From an uncultured Eubacteriales bacterium (GTDB lineage: Bacteria > Bacillota > Clostridia > Christensenellales > Aristaeellaceae): a DNA stretch of 46,135 nt. A model generated the notes under the pieces. That model worked only from the letters and a program-made list of their open reading frames with translations, was not told the origin of the DNA and did no database searches. The stretch spans positions 1 through 46,135 of the forward strand of contig OMZP01000024.1 of the NCBI GenBank assembly GCA_900315585.1, in the 5' to 3' direction. This document shows positions 29,214 through 37,685 of the stretch, one piece after another; within the stretch, counting starts at the first letter, position 1, and every line of letters starts with the position of its first letter. A program made the position numbers and the translations under genes.

Positions 29214-29334
29214 GCGTGGAGTGTGGCGTTCAGGTGGAAACCCCGCGGGTTTTTTTATCCTGTTCCCCGGAATCATAGAAATCCGTCGGGATTTCTACCG
29301 CAACTCCACTCTCCACTCTCCTAACTCCATCTCA
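29214..29334. repeat. Composite palindromic element with heptad arrays and AAATCC hairpins
   Basis: From the hlyD-like stop codon (29334-29332, minus strand) runs TGAGATG-GAGTTAG-GAGAGTG-GAGAGTG-GAGTTGC, then a hairpin AAATCC-cgac-GGATTT, then ATGATTCCGGGG. On the plus strand at 29217 onward a short TGGAGTGTGG stretch is followed by AAACCCCGCGGGTTT and TTATCCTG. The halves face each other and fill the whole gap to yggS. Confidence 0.75.
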
Positions 29335-30516
29335 CTTCTTAATCAAAACCGTTTGTCCAAGCTGCAGCGCGCCGTCCACCAGGGGCTGGATCATGGCGAT
29401 GGTGCCGTCGGTGGAGAGCACCTCCACGGGCACGAAGGTGCCGCCGGGCACGTCGTACAGCCAAACGCCCATCTGGCCGCTCTGGTTGTACAGGGCCTCC
29501 ACCCGCACGGACAGGCCGGTGAGCTCGATGCTGAACTGGGCCTTGCCGCCGCGGCGGTAGATCAGCGGGCCGATGGGGTCCTCGATCTCGAACACGGCCA
29601 GCATGGTGTCGCCCTCTTTCTGGACGCTGTACACCGAGGCCCGATAGATCAGGTCGTCGAAGCCCTCCAGCTGCATGAAGTAGCTGTCCTGCCCCACCAC
29701 GGGGGTCCAGCTGGCGCTGTTCGACAGCACCGCCACATACCACTTGTCCTGGTCCACGATGCGGTAGATGCCGCCGGCGCGGGTGGCGCGGGTGGTGTCC
29801 AGGTTGTTCCCGGCCAGCACCGCGCGCACGTCGGCGATGGTCAGCGTGTTCAGCCCCGCCGGGGTCAGGTCGTTTTCATAGCCGTCGATGTAAAAGGACA
29901 CGACGCCGCTCTTTTCCGCGGTGGAGACCTTGCGCCAGCTCTGGATGCTGCTCAGGCGGGCGTTTTCCTCGTCGTAGAGCTTGGTGAGCTTGTTGTCGCC
30001 GCGCTTGTTCTGGCGCAGATAGTCCTGCCGGTTCACCATGGCCGTCTCCAGCTGGCTGGTGACGGTCTTCAAATTGCCGGTGGTCTGCTGGGTGATCAGG
30101 TTCTTGAACTCCAGCGCCATGTAGTTCACCACGTTGTCCAGCTTGCTCAGCTCGGTGTCCACGATGTTGGCCAGCAGCTCCTTGTGGTAGTCCTGGATCT
30201 TCTTGCGGGTGGCCTCCAGGTTGTCCAGCAGGCCCTCGGAATAACCGGTGGTGTAGAGGTTGGCCACGTTGTCGCCCTCCTCCACCAGGGAGTCCTCCGC
30301 GGCGATGTACTCCACCCGGGCGGTGGAGTCCGAGGTGAACACCTGCTCGTCCCGGATGATCACGCAGTCCACCGTCTGGCGCTGGGCCGCGTTGGCCATC
30401 ATGATGACCGTCTCCTGGGAGTGGGTGACGAACAGGGGCCGGAGGATCAAAAAGGCGATCACAAGCAAGGCCAGCAAGAACAGGTAAAACCTGCCGGTCA
30501 CTCTCTTTTTGCGCAT
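29332..30516 (-). CDS. HlyD-like membrane fusion / adaptor protein
   Basis: The 394-residue protein has an N-terminal charged tail, one membrane anchor (about residues 10-28), a lipoyl-like barrel segment ('AAEDSLVEEGDNVANLY'), a helical hairpin (about 95-200) and C-terminal beta-barrel parts ('GKAQFSIELTGLSVRVEAL', 'GQTVLIKK'). It resembles HlyD-type periplasmic adaptor proteins that occur next to yggS and sepF in many Clostridia, with no transporter gene beside them. The role in a Gram-positive cell is not known; it may link a membrane protein to the wall. The start ATG lacks a strong ribosome site (GGGGCG at eight bases). Its promoter at 30600-30628 is the head of the division cluster. Confidence 0.8.
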   Translation of the reverse strand: MRKKRVTGRFYLFLLALLVIAFLILRPLFVTHSQETVIMMANAAQRQTVDCVIIRDEQVFTSDSTARVEYIAAEDSLVEEGDNVANLYTTGYSEGLLDNLEATRKKIQDYHKELLANIVDTELSKLDNVVNYMALEFKNLITQQTTGNLKTVTSQLETAMVNRQDYLRQNKRGDNKLTKLYDEENARLSSIQSWRKVSTAEKSGVVSFYIDGYENDLTPAGLNTLTIADVRAVLAGNNLDTTRATRAGGIYRIVDQDKWYVAVLSNSASWTPVVGQDSYFMQLEGFDDLIYRASVYSVQKEGDTMLAVFEIEDPIGPLIYRRGGKAQFSIELTGLSVRVEALYNQSGQMGVWLYDVPGGTFVPVEVLSTDGTIAMIQPLVDGALQLGQTVLIKK

Positions 30517-30599
30517 AGCTCACGCCCCGATCGCTCGTTGAATCCGACGCCCCCGCCCGCCGACGCTGGCATGGACAGGGTACAACCATCGTATTCTAT

Positions 30600-30628
30600 A
30601 TTATACGCCCTATTCGTCTCGGATGCAA
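30600..30628 (-). promoter_or_regulatory. Promoter of the hlyD-like/yggS/sepF cluster
   Basis: Minus strand TTGCAT (30628-30623), 17-bp spacer, TATAAT (30605-30600). The leader is about 75 bases. Confidence 0.75.
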
Positions 30629-30638
30629 TGCGCATGAA

Positions 30639-30668
30639 TTGACTTTTTCATGCCATAAACATTATAAT
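30639..30668 (+). promoter_or_regulatory. Promoter of lgt
   Basis: TTGACT (30639-30644), 18-bp spacer, TATAAT (30663-30668). Start near 30675; the leader of about 100 bases carries the hairpin at 30714-30734. Confidence 0.75.
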
Positions 30669-30713
30669 ATGGACAGTGAAAAGTGATCCGTGAAACGGCG
30701 CGATTGCCAAACG

Positions 30714-30734
30714 CCTCCCTTGTGTAAAGGGAGG
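30714..30734 (+). other. Repeat-like hairpin in the lgt leader
   Basis: CCTCCCTT (30714-30721) and AAGGGAGG (30727-30734) form an 8-bp stem followed by TGGC, the first module of the GCCTTCCCC-type repeat family. There is no U-run after it, so it is not a terminator as it stands. It precedes the AGGAGG site by 30 bases. Confidence 0.6.
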
Positions 30735-30777
30735 TGGCTCGCCCGACACCGCTTCATGGAATACAGGAGGCTTTACC

Positions 30778-31683
30778 TTGCTTCAGTTTACATCCAACTC
30801 CATCGTCCTATTCGGTCTGGAAATCCACTGGTACGGCATACTGATCGCCCTGGGCATGGCCCTGGCGGTGGTTCTGGCGTCGCTGCGGGAGAAGCGGCTG
30901 GGCCTTCCGAAGGAGACGGGCATCGACCTGGCCCTGGTGGGCATTCCCACGGCCATCGTCTGCGCCCGGCTCTACTACGTCGTCTTCTCCTGGCAGGCCT
31001 ACGCCGCCAACCCCATCCGCGCCCTGTACATCTGGGAGGGCGGCATGGCCATCTACGGCGGCATCATCGGCGGCGTGCTGGCGGGCTGGCTCTATGGGCG
31101 CAAAAAGAAGCTGCCCTTTTTGAAGCTGGCGGACCTGGCCGCGCCCTCCATCGCCCTGGGCCAGGCCATCGGGCGCTGGGGCAACTTCGTGAACCAGGAG
31201 GCCTATGGGCGCGTCGCCGCCCAGCCCTGGCAGCAGCACTTCCCCATCGCCGTGTTCATCCAGGCCGACGGCCAGTGGCACTATGCCACCTTCTTCTACG
31301 AGTCCGCCTGGTGCTTTATCATCGTGATCGCCCTGCTCGTGGCCGAAAAAAAGCGCCGCCTGCGGGACGGCGACGTGTTCTTGAGCTATGTGTTTCTCTA
31401 CGCCCTGGAGCGGGCGCTGGTGGAGGGCCTGCGCACCGACAGCCTCTACCTGGGCTCCCTTCGGGTGTCCCAGCTGCTGAGCCTGGCGGCGCTTGTGGTC
31501 TGCGCGGCGCTGTTCCTGAAGCGCAGCGCGGGGAAGGTCCTCCCCGCCGCGGCGCTTGTCTGCGCCGGGCTGATGGCCGCGCTGCTGCTCACCGGCCACG
31601 CAGCCCTGGCCCTCCTCCCCGCCGCCGGCGCGCTGATCCTGGAGGGGATCAGCCTGATGCGGGAGGCAAGGCAAAAGGCATAG
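30778..31683 (+). CDS. lgt: Prolipoprotein diacylglyceryl transferase
   Basis: The 301-residue membrane enzyme transfers diacylglycerol from phosphatidylglycerol to the lipobox cysteine of prolipoproteins. The signature 'IGRWGNFVNQEAYG' (Gly/Arg/Asn core) and the N-terminal 'IHWYGILIALG' are clear; seven membrane helices are expected. The C-terminus has two extra hydrophobic stretches after about residue 240. The TTG at 30778 is the start, seven bases after AGGAGG. It stands alone, divergent from the hlyD-like gene, and its next gap is filled with two repeat elements. lspA of the same pathway is at 25591-26052. Confidence 0.93.
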   Translation: MLQFTSNSIVLFGLEIHWYGILIALGMALAVVLASLREKRLGLPKETGIDLALVGIPTAIVCARLYYVVFSWQAYAANPIRALYIWEGGMAIYGGIIGGVLAGWLYGRKKKLPFLKLADLAAPSIALGQAIGRWGNFVNQEAYGRVAAQPWQQHFPIAVFIQADGQWHYATFFYESAWCFIIVIALLVAEKKRRLRDGDVFLSYVFLYALERALVEGLRTDSLYLGSLRVSQLLSLAALVVCAALFLKRSAGKVLPAAALVCAGLMAALLLTGHAALALLPAAGALILEGISLMREARQKA

Positions 31684-31721
31684 ATGATGACCGCTCATCA
31701 TAATCGTCTGCGTTGACGCTT

Positions 31722-31836
31722 CGTACAGATTCTTCGACTTCGCCTTGCTCCAGAGCAAGGCTCCGCTCAGAATGACATCGAACCACGGCCCTTGTCATCC
31801 TGAGCGGAGCGCCAGCGAAGTCGAAGGATCTGTACG
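31722..31836. repeat. CTCAGGATGACA hairpin repeat, long copy
   Basis: CGTACAGATTCTTCGACTTCGC...CTCCGCTCAGAATGACA faces TGTCATCCTGAGCGGAGCG...GCGAAGTCGAAGGATCTGTACG; the arms pair almost end to end over 115 bp. A GCTCCA-GAGCAAGG insert makes this copy longer than those at 16919 and 24553. Confidence 0.85.
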
Positions 31837-31842
31837 TGTCTT

Positions 31843-31953
31843 ATACTAAATTCCATCTAATCCATGCACATCTGCGTGCGTCTTTTCCGCCCTGGCTGTG
31901 CTTCGCTTCAGTCAACGATGCGCTGCATCGCCTCCCTCGAAGGAATTTAGTAT
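31843..31953. mobile_element. 111-bp element with perfect 12-bp terminal inverted repeats (MITE-like)
   Basis: The ends are ATACTAAATTCC (31843-31854) and GGAATTTAGTAT (31942-31953), exact inverse repeats; TA at the outer edge of CTAAATTCC could be a TA target duplication, as in IS630/mariner-type insertions. The interior has GCACAT...ATG and GCGATGCAGCGCATCG palindromes. A second copy lies at 1-97 in the opposite orientation. No transposase is present. The 57 bases to the next gene hold nothing recognisable. Confidence 0.75.
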
Positions 31954-32010
31954 TAAACAGACAACTCCCTATCCATCCATATAACATTCACAAATAACCA
32001 ATGACCCTCT

Positions 32011-32454
32011 TCACAGCGTTTCCAGCATTGCCCGGCAACCCGTCTCGATCTGCCGGTACACCTCGGCGAACCGCCCGGTGTACCAGGGATCGTCGATGCC
32101 CTCGTCCGAGCCCGCAAAGGACATGAGCAGCCGCATCTTCCCCTCCGGGTCGTCGGTGATGCGCAGCATGTTGCGGATGTTGTAGGGCTCCATGGCCACC
32201 AGATAATCATAATAATCGTAATCCGCGGAGGTCATCTGCCGCGCCGCGTGGCCCTTGCAGGAGATGCCGTGCTTCGCCAGCTCCCGCTGAGCCGGGGGAT
32301 ACACGGGGTTGCCGATCTCCTCCCGACTGGTGGCCGCCGAGGCGATTTCAAACTCCGCCTCCCGCCCCGCGTCCTTCACCAGCCGCTTCATCACATACTC
32401 CGCCATGGGCGACCGGCAGATATTGCCGTGACAGATGAACAGTATTTTGATCAT
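32011..32454 (-). CDS. Low-molecular-weight protein-tyrosine phosphatase
   Basis: The 147-residue enzyme has the P-loop 'CHGNICRS' right at the N-terminus (Cys8 nucleophile, Arg14) and the acid Asp122 in 'DDPWYTG', the pair needed for catalysis. The family dephosphorylates protein tyrosines or arginines, often on capsule or stress proteins. The ATG at 32454 directly follows the TAG of the GNAT gene, so the two are one operon; GGGAGG lies in the end of that gene. A Tyr pair sits near the acid (Y80-Y83 'DYDYYDY'), as in phosphatases that are themselves phosphorylated, though this is inference. Confidence 0.93.
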   Translation of the reverse strand: MIKILFICHGNICRSPMAEYVMKRLVKDAGREAEFEIASAATSREEIGNPVYPPAQRELAKHGISCKGHAARQMTSADYDYYDYLVAMEPYNIRNMLRITDDPEGKMRLLMSFAGSDEGIDDPWYTGRFAEVYRQIETGCRAMLETL

Positions 32455-32955
32455 CTATACCTCCCGCTCCGCGACCAGCGCCGTCCAGCCGTCCATGGGC
32501 ACTTTTCGGATCACCCGGAAGCCGTTCTTCCGCCAGAAGTGCCTGGCCTGGGGATTGTCCTCGGCAATGGCCAGCCGGACGGCGGTCTTGCCCGTCTCCT
32601 TCAGGTGCGCGCAGACCTCCCCGATGATCCCCGTGCCGATCCCCCGCCCCTGAAGGGCTTTGTTCATCATGAAAAAGCCGATGTAAGCGGTGGCGTTGTC
32701 GGGATAGCCGTCGATCAAATCCAGGATCGCCGCCAGCGTCTCCCCGTCGAAGAAGCCCACGTAATGCTTCCGGGACGCCTCGACCCCAGGCGGGGTCAGG
32801 CGCAAATCCTCCAGCACCCGCTCCCTGGACGGCTCCGCGCTGCAATACCGATAGAACGTATCGTTCTCCCGGCAAAAGGCGAGGATGGCATCCGCGTCGC
32901 CCTCCCCCATCCGCCGCACCTCGTACCGGCGGCTGAGCTTTGCAATGTCGATCAT
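32455..32955 (-). CDS. GNAT-family N-acetyltransferase
   Basis: The 166-residue protein has the GNAT fold with the acetyl-CoA loop 'ALQGRGIGTGII' and a C-terminal 'NPQARHFWRKNGFRV' typical of RimI-like acetyltransferases. The acceptor is not evident. An early 'FCRENDTFYRYCSAEP' segment is unusual and could form the acceptor pocket. GAGGGAAGCGACG precedes the ATG. It is the first gene of a two-gene unit with the tyrosine phosphatase. Confidence 0.88.
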   Translation of the reverse strand: MIDIAKLSRRYEVRRMGEGDADAILAFCRENDTFYRYCSAEPSRERVLEDLRLTPPGVEASRKHYVGFFDGETLAAILDLIDGYPDNATAYIGFFMMNKALQGRGIGTGIIGEVCAHLKETGKTAVRLAIAEDNPQARHFWRKNGFRVIRKVPMDGWTALVAEREV

Positions 32956-32995
32956 CGTCGCTTCCCTCGATCCCGCAGATTGCCTGTCCCACCCA

Positions 32996-34048
32996 TTAAA
33001 AACTCCGCACGCCCAGCAGCGCGCCGCAGCTCTCCCGGACGATCAGACTGCACTCCCGGATCTGGGAATAGGCGCCGCGGCTGCCGCCGTTGAGGCTTGC
33101 GATCAGCTCCTCGATGGCGGACACCCCATGGTCGAAGGGATGCAGGTCCACGGTGGTCAGCGGCGGGTTCAGGTAGGGCGTGAAGAACTGGTTGTCGCAG
33201 CCGATCAGGGCCACGTCCTCCGGCACCTTCAATCCCATGCGCTGCAGCTGCCGGAGCGCGCCCAGGGCCACCAGGTCGTTGATGGCGATGATGGCGGTGG
33301 GCCGGTCGCCGGGGTTGGTCTCGCTGAACAGCCGGTTCACGCTCAGCTCGCCGCCCTGGGGCGTGAAGCCCGCCTCGGTGCTGGAAAGCGGGTCCGTGGG
33401 CAGGCCCAGGCGCTCCATCTCCGCGAAGTAGGCCCGCCGACGGACGCTGGAGGAGCGCATGCCGCCCGAGCCGCCGATGAAGGCGATGCGCCGGTGGCCC
33501 AGGGCCACCAGGTGGGCGATGGACTTGCGCACGCTGACGGACAGGTCCGAGGTGATGTTCACGCAGCTGACCCCCTCCACCTTCGGCCCGATGGTGACGA
33601 TGGGCATGCGCTGGGAGACGCTGAGCAGCCGGCGGCGCACCTCGTCGGCGCTGCCGGACTCCACCGGCACGCCCACCAGCACCGCGCCGCTCACCGGCAG
33701 CTCCAGGATGTCCCCGGCCATGGTGTCCTCGCCCCGGCGGGACACCTCCGGCTGGTACACCACCAGCGGCCAGCCCGCCTGTCGGGCCGCCTGCTCCGCC
33801 CCGGCGCACAACATAGAATAGTAGGGATTCGTCAGATCGGAGATCACCAGGGCCAGGGCGTGGGCCGGCGCGCCCTCGGGCCTGCGCTCGGCGGTGAGCC
33901 TGCGATAGCCCAGCTGCCGGGCCGCGGCCTCCACCCGCTCCCGGGCCGCCGCGCTGGCGCTGCCCCCCGAGAGCACCCGGGAAACCGTCGCCACGGAGAC
34001 CTCCGCCACCCGCGCCACATCGTTGATCGTCACCGGCTTCTGCTCCAT
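32996..34048 (-). CDS. LacI-family transcriptional regulator
   Basis: The 350-residue repressor has a LacI helix-turn-helix ('TINDVARVAEVSVATVSRVLSG') and hinge at the N-terminus and a periplasmic-binding-protein-like effector domain ('ALALVISDLTNPYYSML' to 'CSLIVRESCG'). It should bind a sugar and an operator with a central CG. The ATG at 34048 is eight bases after AGGAGG; the GTG six bases upstream is too close. It is divergent from the sugar ABC locus, and a palindrome GAAAACGTTTCC lies just downstream of the solute-binding-protein promoter, so control of that locus is very likely. Confidence 0.9.
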   Translation of the reverse strand: MEQKPVTINDVARVAEVSVATVSRVLSGGSASAAARERVEAAARQLGYRRLTAERRPEGAPAHALALVISDLTNPYYSMLCAGAEQAARQAGWPLVVYQPEVSRRGEDTMAGDILELPVSGAVLVGVPVESGSADEVRRRLLSVSQRMPIVTIGPKVEGVSCVNITSDLSVSVRKSIAHLVALGHRRIAFIGGSGGMRSSSVRRRAYFAEMERLGLPTDPLSSTEAGFTPQGGELSVNRLFSETNPGDRPTAIIAINDLVALGALRQLQRMGLKVPEDVALIGCDNQFFTPYLNPPLTTVDLHPFDHGVSAIEELIASLNGGSRGAYSQIRECSLIVRESCGALLGVRSF

Positions 34049-34077
34049 GGCCACACCCTCCTCTTTTTCTGCCTGTC

Positions 34078-34106
34078 ATTATAGCATATCCCGTTGTAAT
34101 TTTCAA
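34078..34106 (-). promoter_or_regulatory. Promoter of the LacI regulator gene with phased upstream T-tracts
   Basis: Minus strand TTGAAA (34106-34101), 17-bp spacer, TATAAT (34083-34078) with an extended TG. Upstream of it, TTTTCAAT-like blocks occur at 34100, 34112, 34123 and 34133, about one helical turn apart, which predicts curved DNA or an UP-like element. Confidence 0.7.
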
Positions 34107-34177
34107 TGCCGTTTTCAATCGATTTTCATATATTTTCAATTTCTCCCGGAAAATATTGAAATACTTTACGGAAACTG

Positions 34178-34232
34178 TTGACAATCTTCCCACGTGTGGC
34201 TATAATAAACCCCGGAAGCTGAAAACGTTTCC
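34178..34232 (+). promoter_or_regulatory. Consensus promoter and LacI-type operator of the glycan ABC locus
   Basis: TTGACA (34178-34183), 17-bp spacer, TATAAT (34201-34206), both perfect. The near-palindrome GAAAACGTTTCC (34221-34232) is centred on CG about 14 bases after the expected start, a typical LacI-family roadblock or promoter-clearance site. A strong promoter with such an operator fits a tightly induced, highly expressed solute-binding protein. Confidence 0.8.
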
Positions 34233-34285
34233 AAAACCGATTCCTGCGGGCGCGTCCCGTTGAGAAAAAAAGGAGGATACCATCC

Positions 34286-35527
<1,242 letters not shown>

Positions 35528-35560
35528 TCCGGATTCAAGGCTGAATTGACCTGACGCAGC

Positions 35561-35597
35561 GGCGGGGAAGGCGAACAACTCGCCTTCCCCGCCTTTA
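35561..35597 (+). terminator. Attenuating terminator between binding protein and permeases
   Basis: GGCGGGGAAGGCGA (35561-35574) pairs with TCGCCTTCCCCGCC (35580-35593) perfectly over 14 bp, loop ACAAC, followed by TTTATT. It lies 33 bases after the binding-protein stop. Partial readthrough would feed the permease and enzyme genes. Confidence 0.85.
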
Positions 35598-35602
35598 TTC
35601 TA

Positions 35603-35726
35603 TGAGGAATTAGGAATGAGGAATGAGGAATCCCGGACGACATATCGTCGCCGGACACTCATGATCCAATCAAATCCGCCAGGATTTGCACCGCCATTCC
35701 TCATTCCTAATTCCTCATTCATCATT
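35603..35726. repeat. Composite heptad-array palindrome
   Basis: Plus strand: TGAGGAA-TTAGGAA, then TGAGGAA twice, at 35603-35630. The inverse array is at 35696-35726. Between them lie AAATCC-gcca-GGATTT and other small inverted pairs. It fills the space between the terminator and the permease ribosome site. Sister elements are at 29214, 39471 and 6173. Confidence 0.85.
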
Positions 35727-35749
35727 GCATCGAAAGGAGCGTTGCCGCC

Positions 35750-36715
35750 ATGGCCCAAACCGAAAACAGAAAGCAGATCTACAAGCGCAACATGAGTCGC
35801 TACGAGCGCAAGAAGGAGCTGATCGCCTATTCCTTCCTCGCGCCGAACTTCATCGGCTTTGCGGTGTTCACGCTGCTGCCGGTACTGTTCTCCATCTTCC
35901 TGTCCTTCGTGAAGTGGAAGGGCGGCGATTTCAGCACCATGCAGTGGGTGGGTCTGAACAACTACGCCGAGATCTTCAAGACGGCCAAGGTGGCCGAGAA
36001 GGGCATCGGCTATCTGTTCACCAAGGTGGACCTGGGCATCGCCCTGAAGAACACCCTGTTCTACACGCTGGTCACGGTGCCGCTGACGCTGGTCTGCGCG
36101 GTGGCGCTGGCCCTGGCGCTGAACAAGGCGGTGAAGGGCGCGGTGGGCTTCCGCACGATCTTCTTCTTCCCCTACGTGGCCTCCATGGTGGCCATCTGCG
36201 TGTGCTGGCGCTTCATGATGATGAAGGACGGCCCCATCAACCAGTTCATCATGGCCCTGGGCATCAACTTCAACAAGAGCTGGACCGCCGACAGCGGCAT
36301 GGCCATATGGTCCATCATACTGGTCAGCGTCTGGCGCAACATGGGCTATTACATGGTCATCTACCTGGCGGCGCTGCAGGGCGTGCCGGTGGACCTCTAC
36401 GAGGCCGCCACGATGGACGGCGCGAACAAGTGGCAGCAGTTCACCCACGTGACCCTGCCCCAGCTGCGCCCCACCACCTTCTTCGCCTCCACGATGCTGA
36501 TCATCTCCTGCTTCAAGATCTACGACGTGGTGGCCATCATGACCGAAGGCGGCCCCGGACGCTCCACGAAGATGCTGGTCACCTACATCTACGACGAGGC
36601 GTTCTCCAACTTCAACTACGGCATCGCCAGCGCCATCGCCATGGTGCTGCTGGTGATCGTGCTGATCTTCACGCTGGCCCAGTTCAGCATGGAAGACAAG
36701 TACGCCAACGACTGA
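35750..36715 (+). CDS. ABC sugar transporter permease (UgpA/MalF-like)
   Basis: The 321-residue permease has six to seven membrane helices and the EAA loop 'EAATMDGANKWQQFTHVTLPQL' that docks on the ATPase. The N-terminus carries a basic stretch ('RNMSRYERKKELIAY') common in CUT1 permeases. AAAGGAGCG lies about ten bases before the ATG. The partner permease gene begins 18 bases later. No ATPase gene is in the window, which is usual for CUT1 systems of Firmicutes that share a MsmX-like ATPase encoded elsewhere. Confidence 0.92.
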   Translation: MAQTENRKQIYKRNMSRYERKKELIAYSFLAPNFIGFAVFTLLPVLFSIFLSFVKWKGGDFSTMQWVGLNNYAEIFKTAKVAEKGIGYLFTKVDLGIALKNTLFYTLVTVPLTLVCAVALALALNKAVKGAVGFRTIFFFPYVASMVAICVCWRFMMMKDGPINQFIMALGINFNKSWTADSGMAIWSIILVSVWRNMGYYMVIYLAALQGVPVDLYEAATMDGANKWQQFTHVTLPQLRPTTFFASTMLIISCFKIYDVVAIMTEGGPGRSTKMLVTYIYDEAFSNFNYGIASAIAMVLLVIVLIFTLAQFSMEDKYAND

Positions 36716-36733
36716 GAAGGGAGGAAGAAGACC

Positions 36734-37606
36734 ATGACGCAAATCACCGCAACCCCCGCCAACGGCGTTCGCCCCAGCCATCCCGCGCTGCATGTCGTCG
36801 GCAAGACGCTGCTCTACATCGTGCTCATCGCCGTGGCGCTGGTGACGCTGATCCCCTTCGTGTGGATGATCTCGGCCTCCCTGAAGCTGGACCGCGAGGT
36901 GTTCAGCTACCCGATCCGCTGGGTGCCGGAGGTGTTCCACTGGGAGAACTACAGCCTGATCTGGTCGAAGGTGCCGCTGCTGACCTACTTCAAGAACACG
37001 GCCTTCATCGCCATCGTGGTCACCTTCATCCAGACGCTCACCTCCTCCTTCGCGGCCTACGCCTTCGCCAAGCTGCGCTTCAGGGGGCGGAACGCCCTGT
37101 TCATCTGCTACGTGGCCACCATCGCCGTGCCGTGGCAGACCTACATGCTGCCCCAGTTCATCCTGATGCGCTCCATGGGCCTGTACGACACCCTGTGGGC
37201 CATCGTGGTGCTCCAGAGCTTCAGCGCCTTCGGCGTGTTCCTGATGCGCCAGTTCTACCAGGGCATCCCCTCGGAGCTGTGCGAAGCCGCCCGCATCGAC
37301 GGCCTCAGCGAATACGGCATCTGGGCGCGAATCATGCTGCCTCTGTCCAAAGCCGCCATCGCCACGCTGGTGATCTTCACCTTCGTGGGCACCTGGAACG
37401 ACTACATGGGCCCCATGATCTACCTGACCCGGGACGTGAACAAGACCGTGCAGGTGGGCCTGCGCCGCTTCATCCAGGAAAATTCCAGCGACTACCACCT
37501 GATCATGGCCGTCTCCGTGTGCAGTCTGCTGCCCGTGTCCATCGTGTTCCTCAGCCTGCAAAAGTATTTCATCCAGGGCATCGCGACGACCGGATTAAAG
37601 GGATAA
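36734..37606 (+). CDS. ABC sugar transporter permease (UgpE/MalG-like)
   Basis: The 290-residue permease has six membrane helices and the EAA loop 'CEAARIDGLSEYGIWARIMLPL'. Its N-terminal helix is followed by the characteristic 'WMISASLKLDREVF' segment of the second CUT1 permease. GGGAGGAAGAAGACC precedes the ATG, 18 bases after the first permease. A repeat element follows the stop codon, before the heparinase-like gene. Confidence 0.92.
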   Translation: MTQITATPANGVRPSHPALHVVGKTLLYIVLIAVALVTLIPFVWMISASLKLDREVFSYPIRWVPEVFHWENYSLIWSKVPLLTYFKNTAFIAIVVTFIQTLTSSFAAYAFAKLRFRGRNALFICYVATIAVPWQTYMLPQFILMRSMGLYDTLWAIVVLQSFSAFGVFLMRQFYQGIPSELCEAARIDGLSEYGIWARIMLPLSKAAIATLVIFTFVGTWNDYMGPMIYLTRDVNKTVQVGLRRFIQENSSDYHLIMAVSVCSLLPVSIVFLSLQKYFIQGIATTGLKG

Positions 37607-37607
37607 T

Positions 37608-37672
37608 AAAAGCCTTCCCCTTTAGGGGAAGGTGGCATTTGCGCAGCAAATGACGGATGAGGTCGTTCCCAT
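37608..37672 (+). repeat. Modular GCCTTCCCC / GACGGATGAGGTCG repeat, short copy
   Basis: AAAGCCTTCCCC-ttta-GGGGAAGGTGGC, then ATTTGC-GCA-GCAAAT, then GACGGATGAGGTCGTTCCC. The first hairpin starts two bases after the permease stop, and the next gene starts 14 bases after the last module, so the element lies wholly in the operon space and will be transcribed. Confidence 0.85.
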
Positions 37673-37685
37673 CCAAACCATCGCT

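Noticed and set aside
35600..37561. Very long antisense open frame opposite the two permease genes (and similar ones opposite the heparinase-like, DUF2264 and LuxR-type genes)
   Set aside because: High GC content removes stop codons from other frames. These frames have low-complexity Ala/Gly/Arg/His composition, no ribosome sites and no recognisable domains, while the opposite strand carries clear families.
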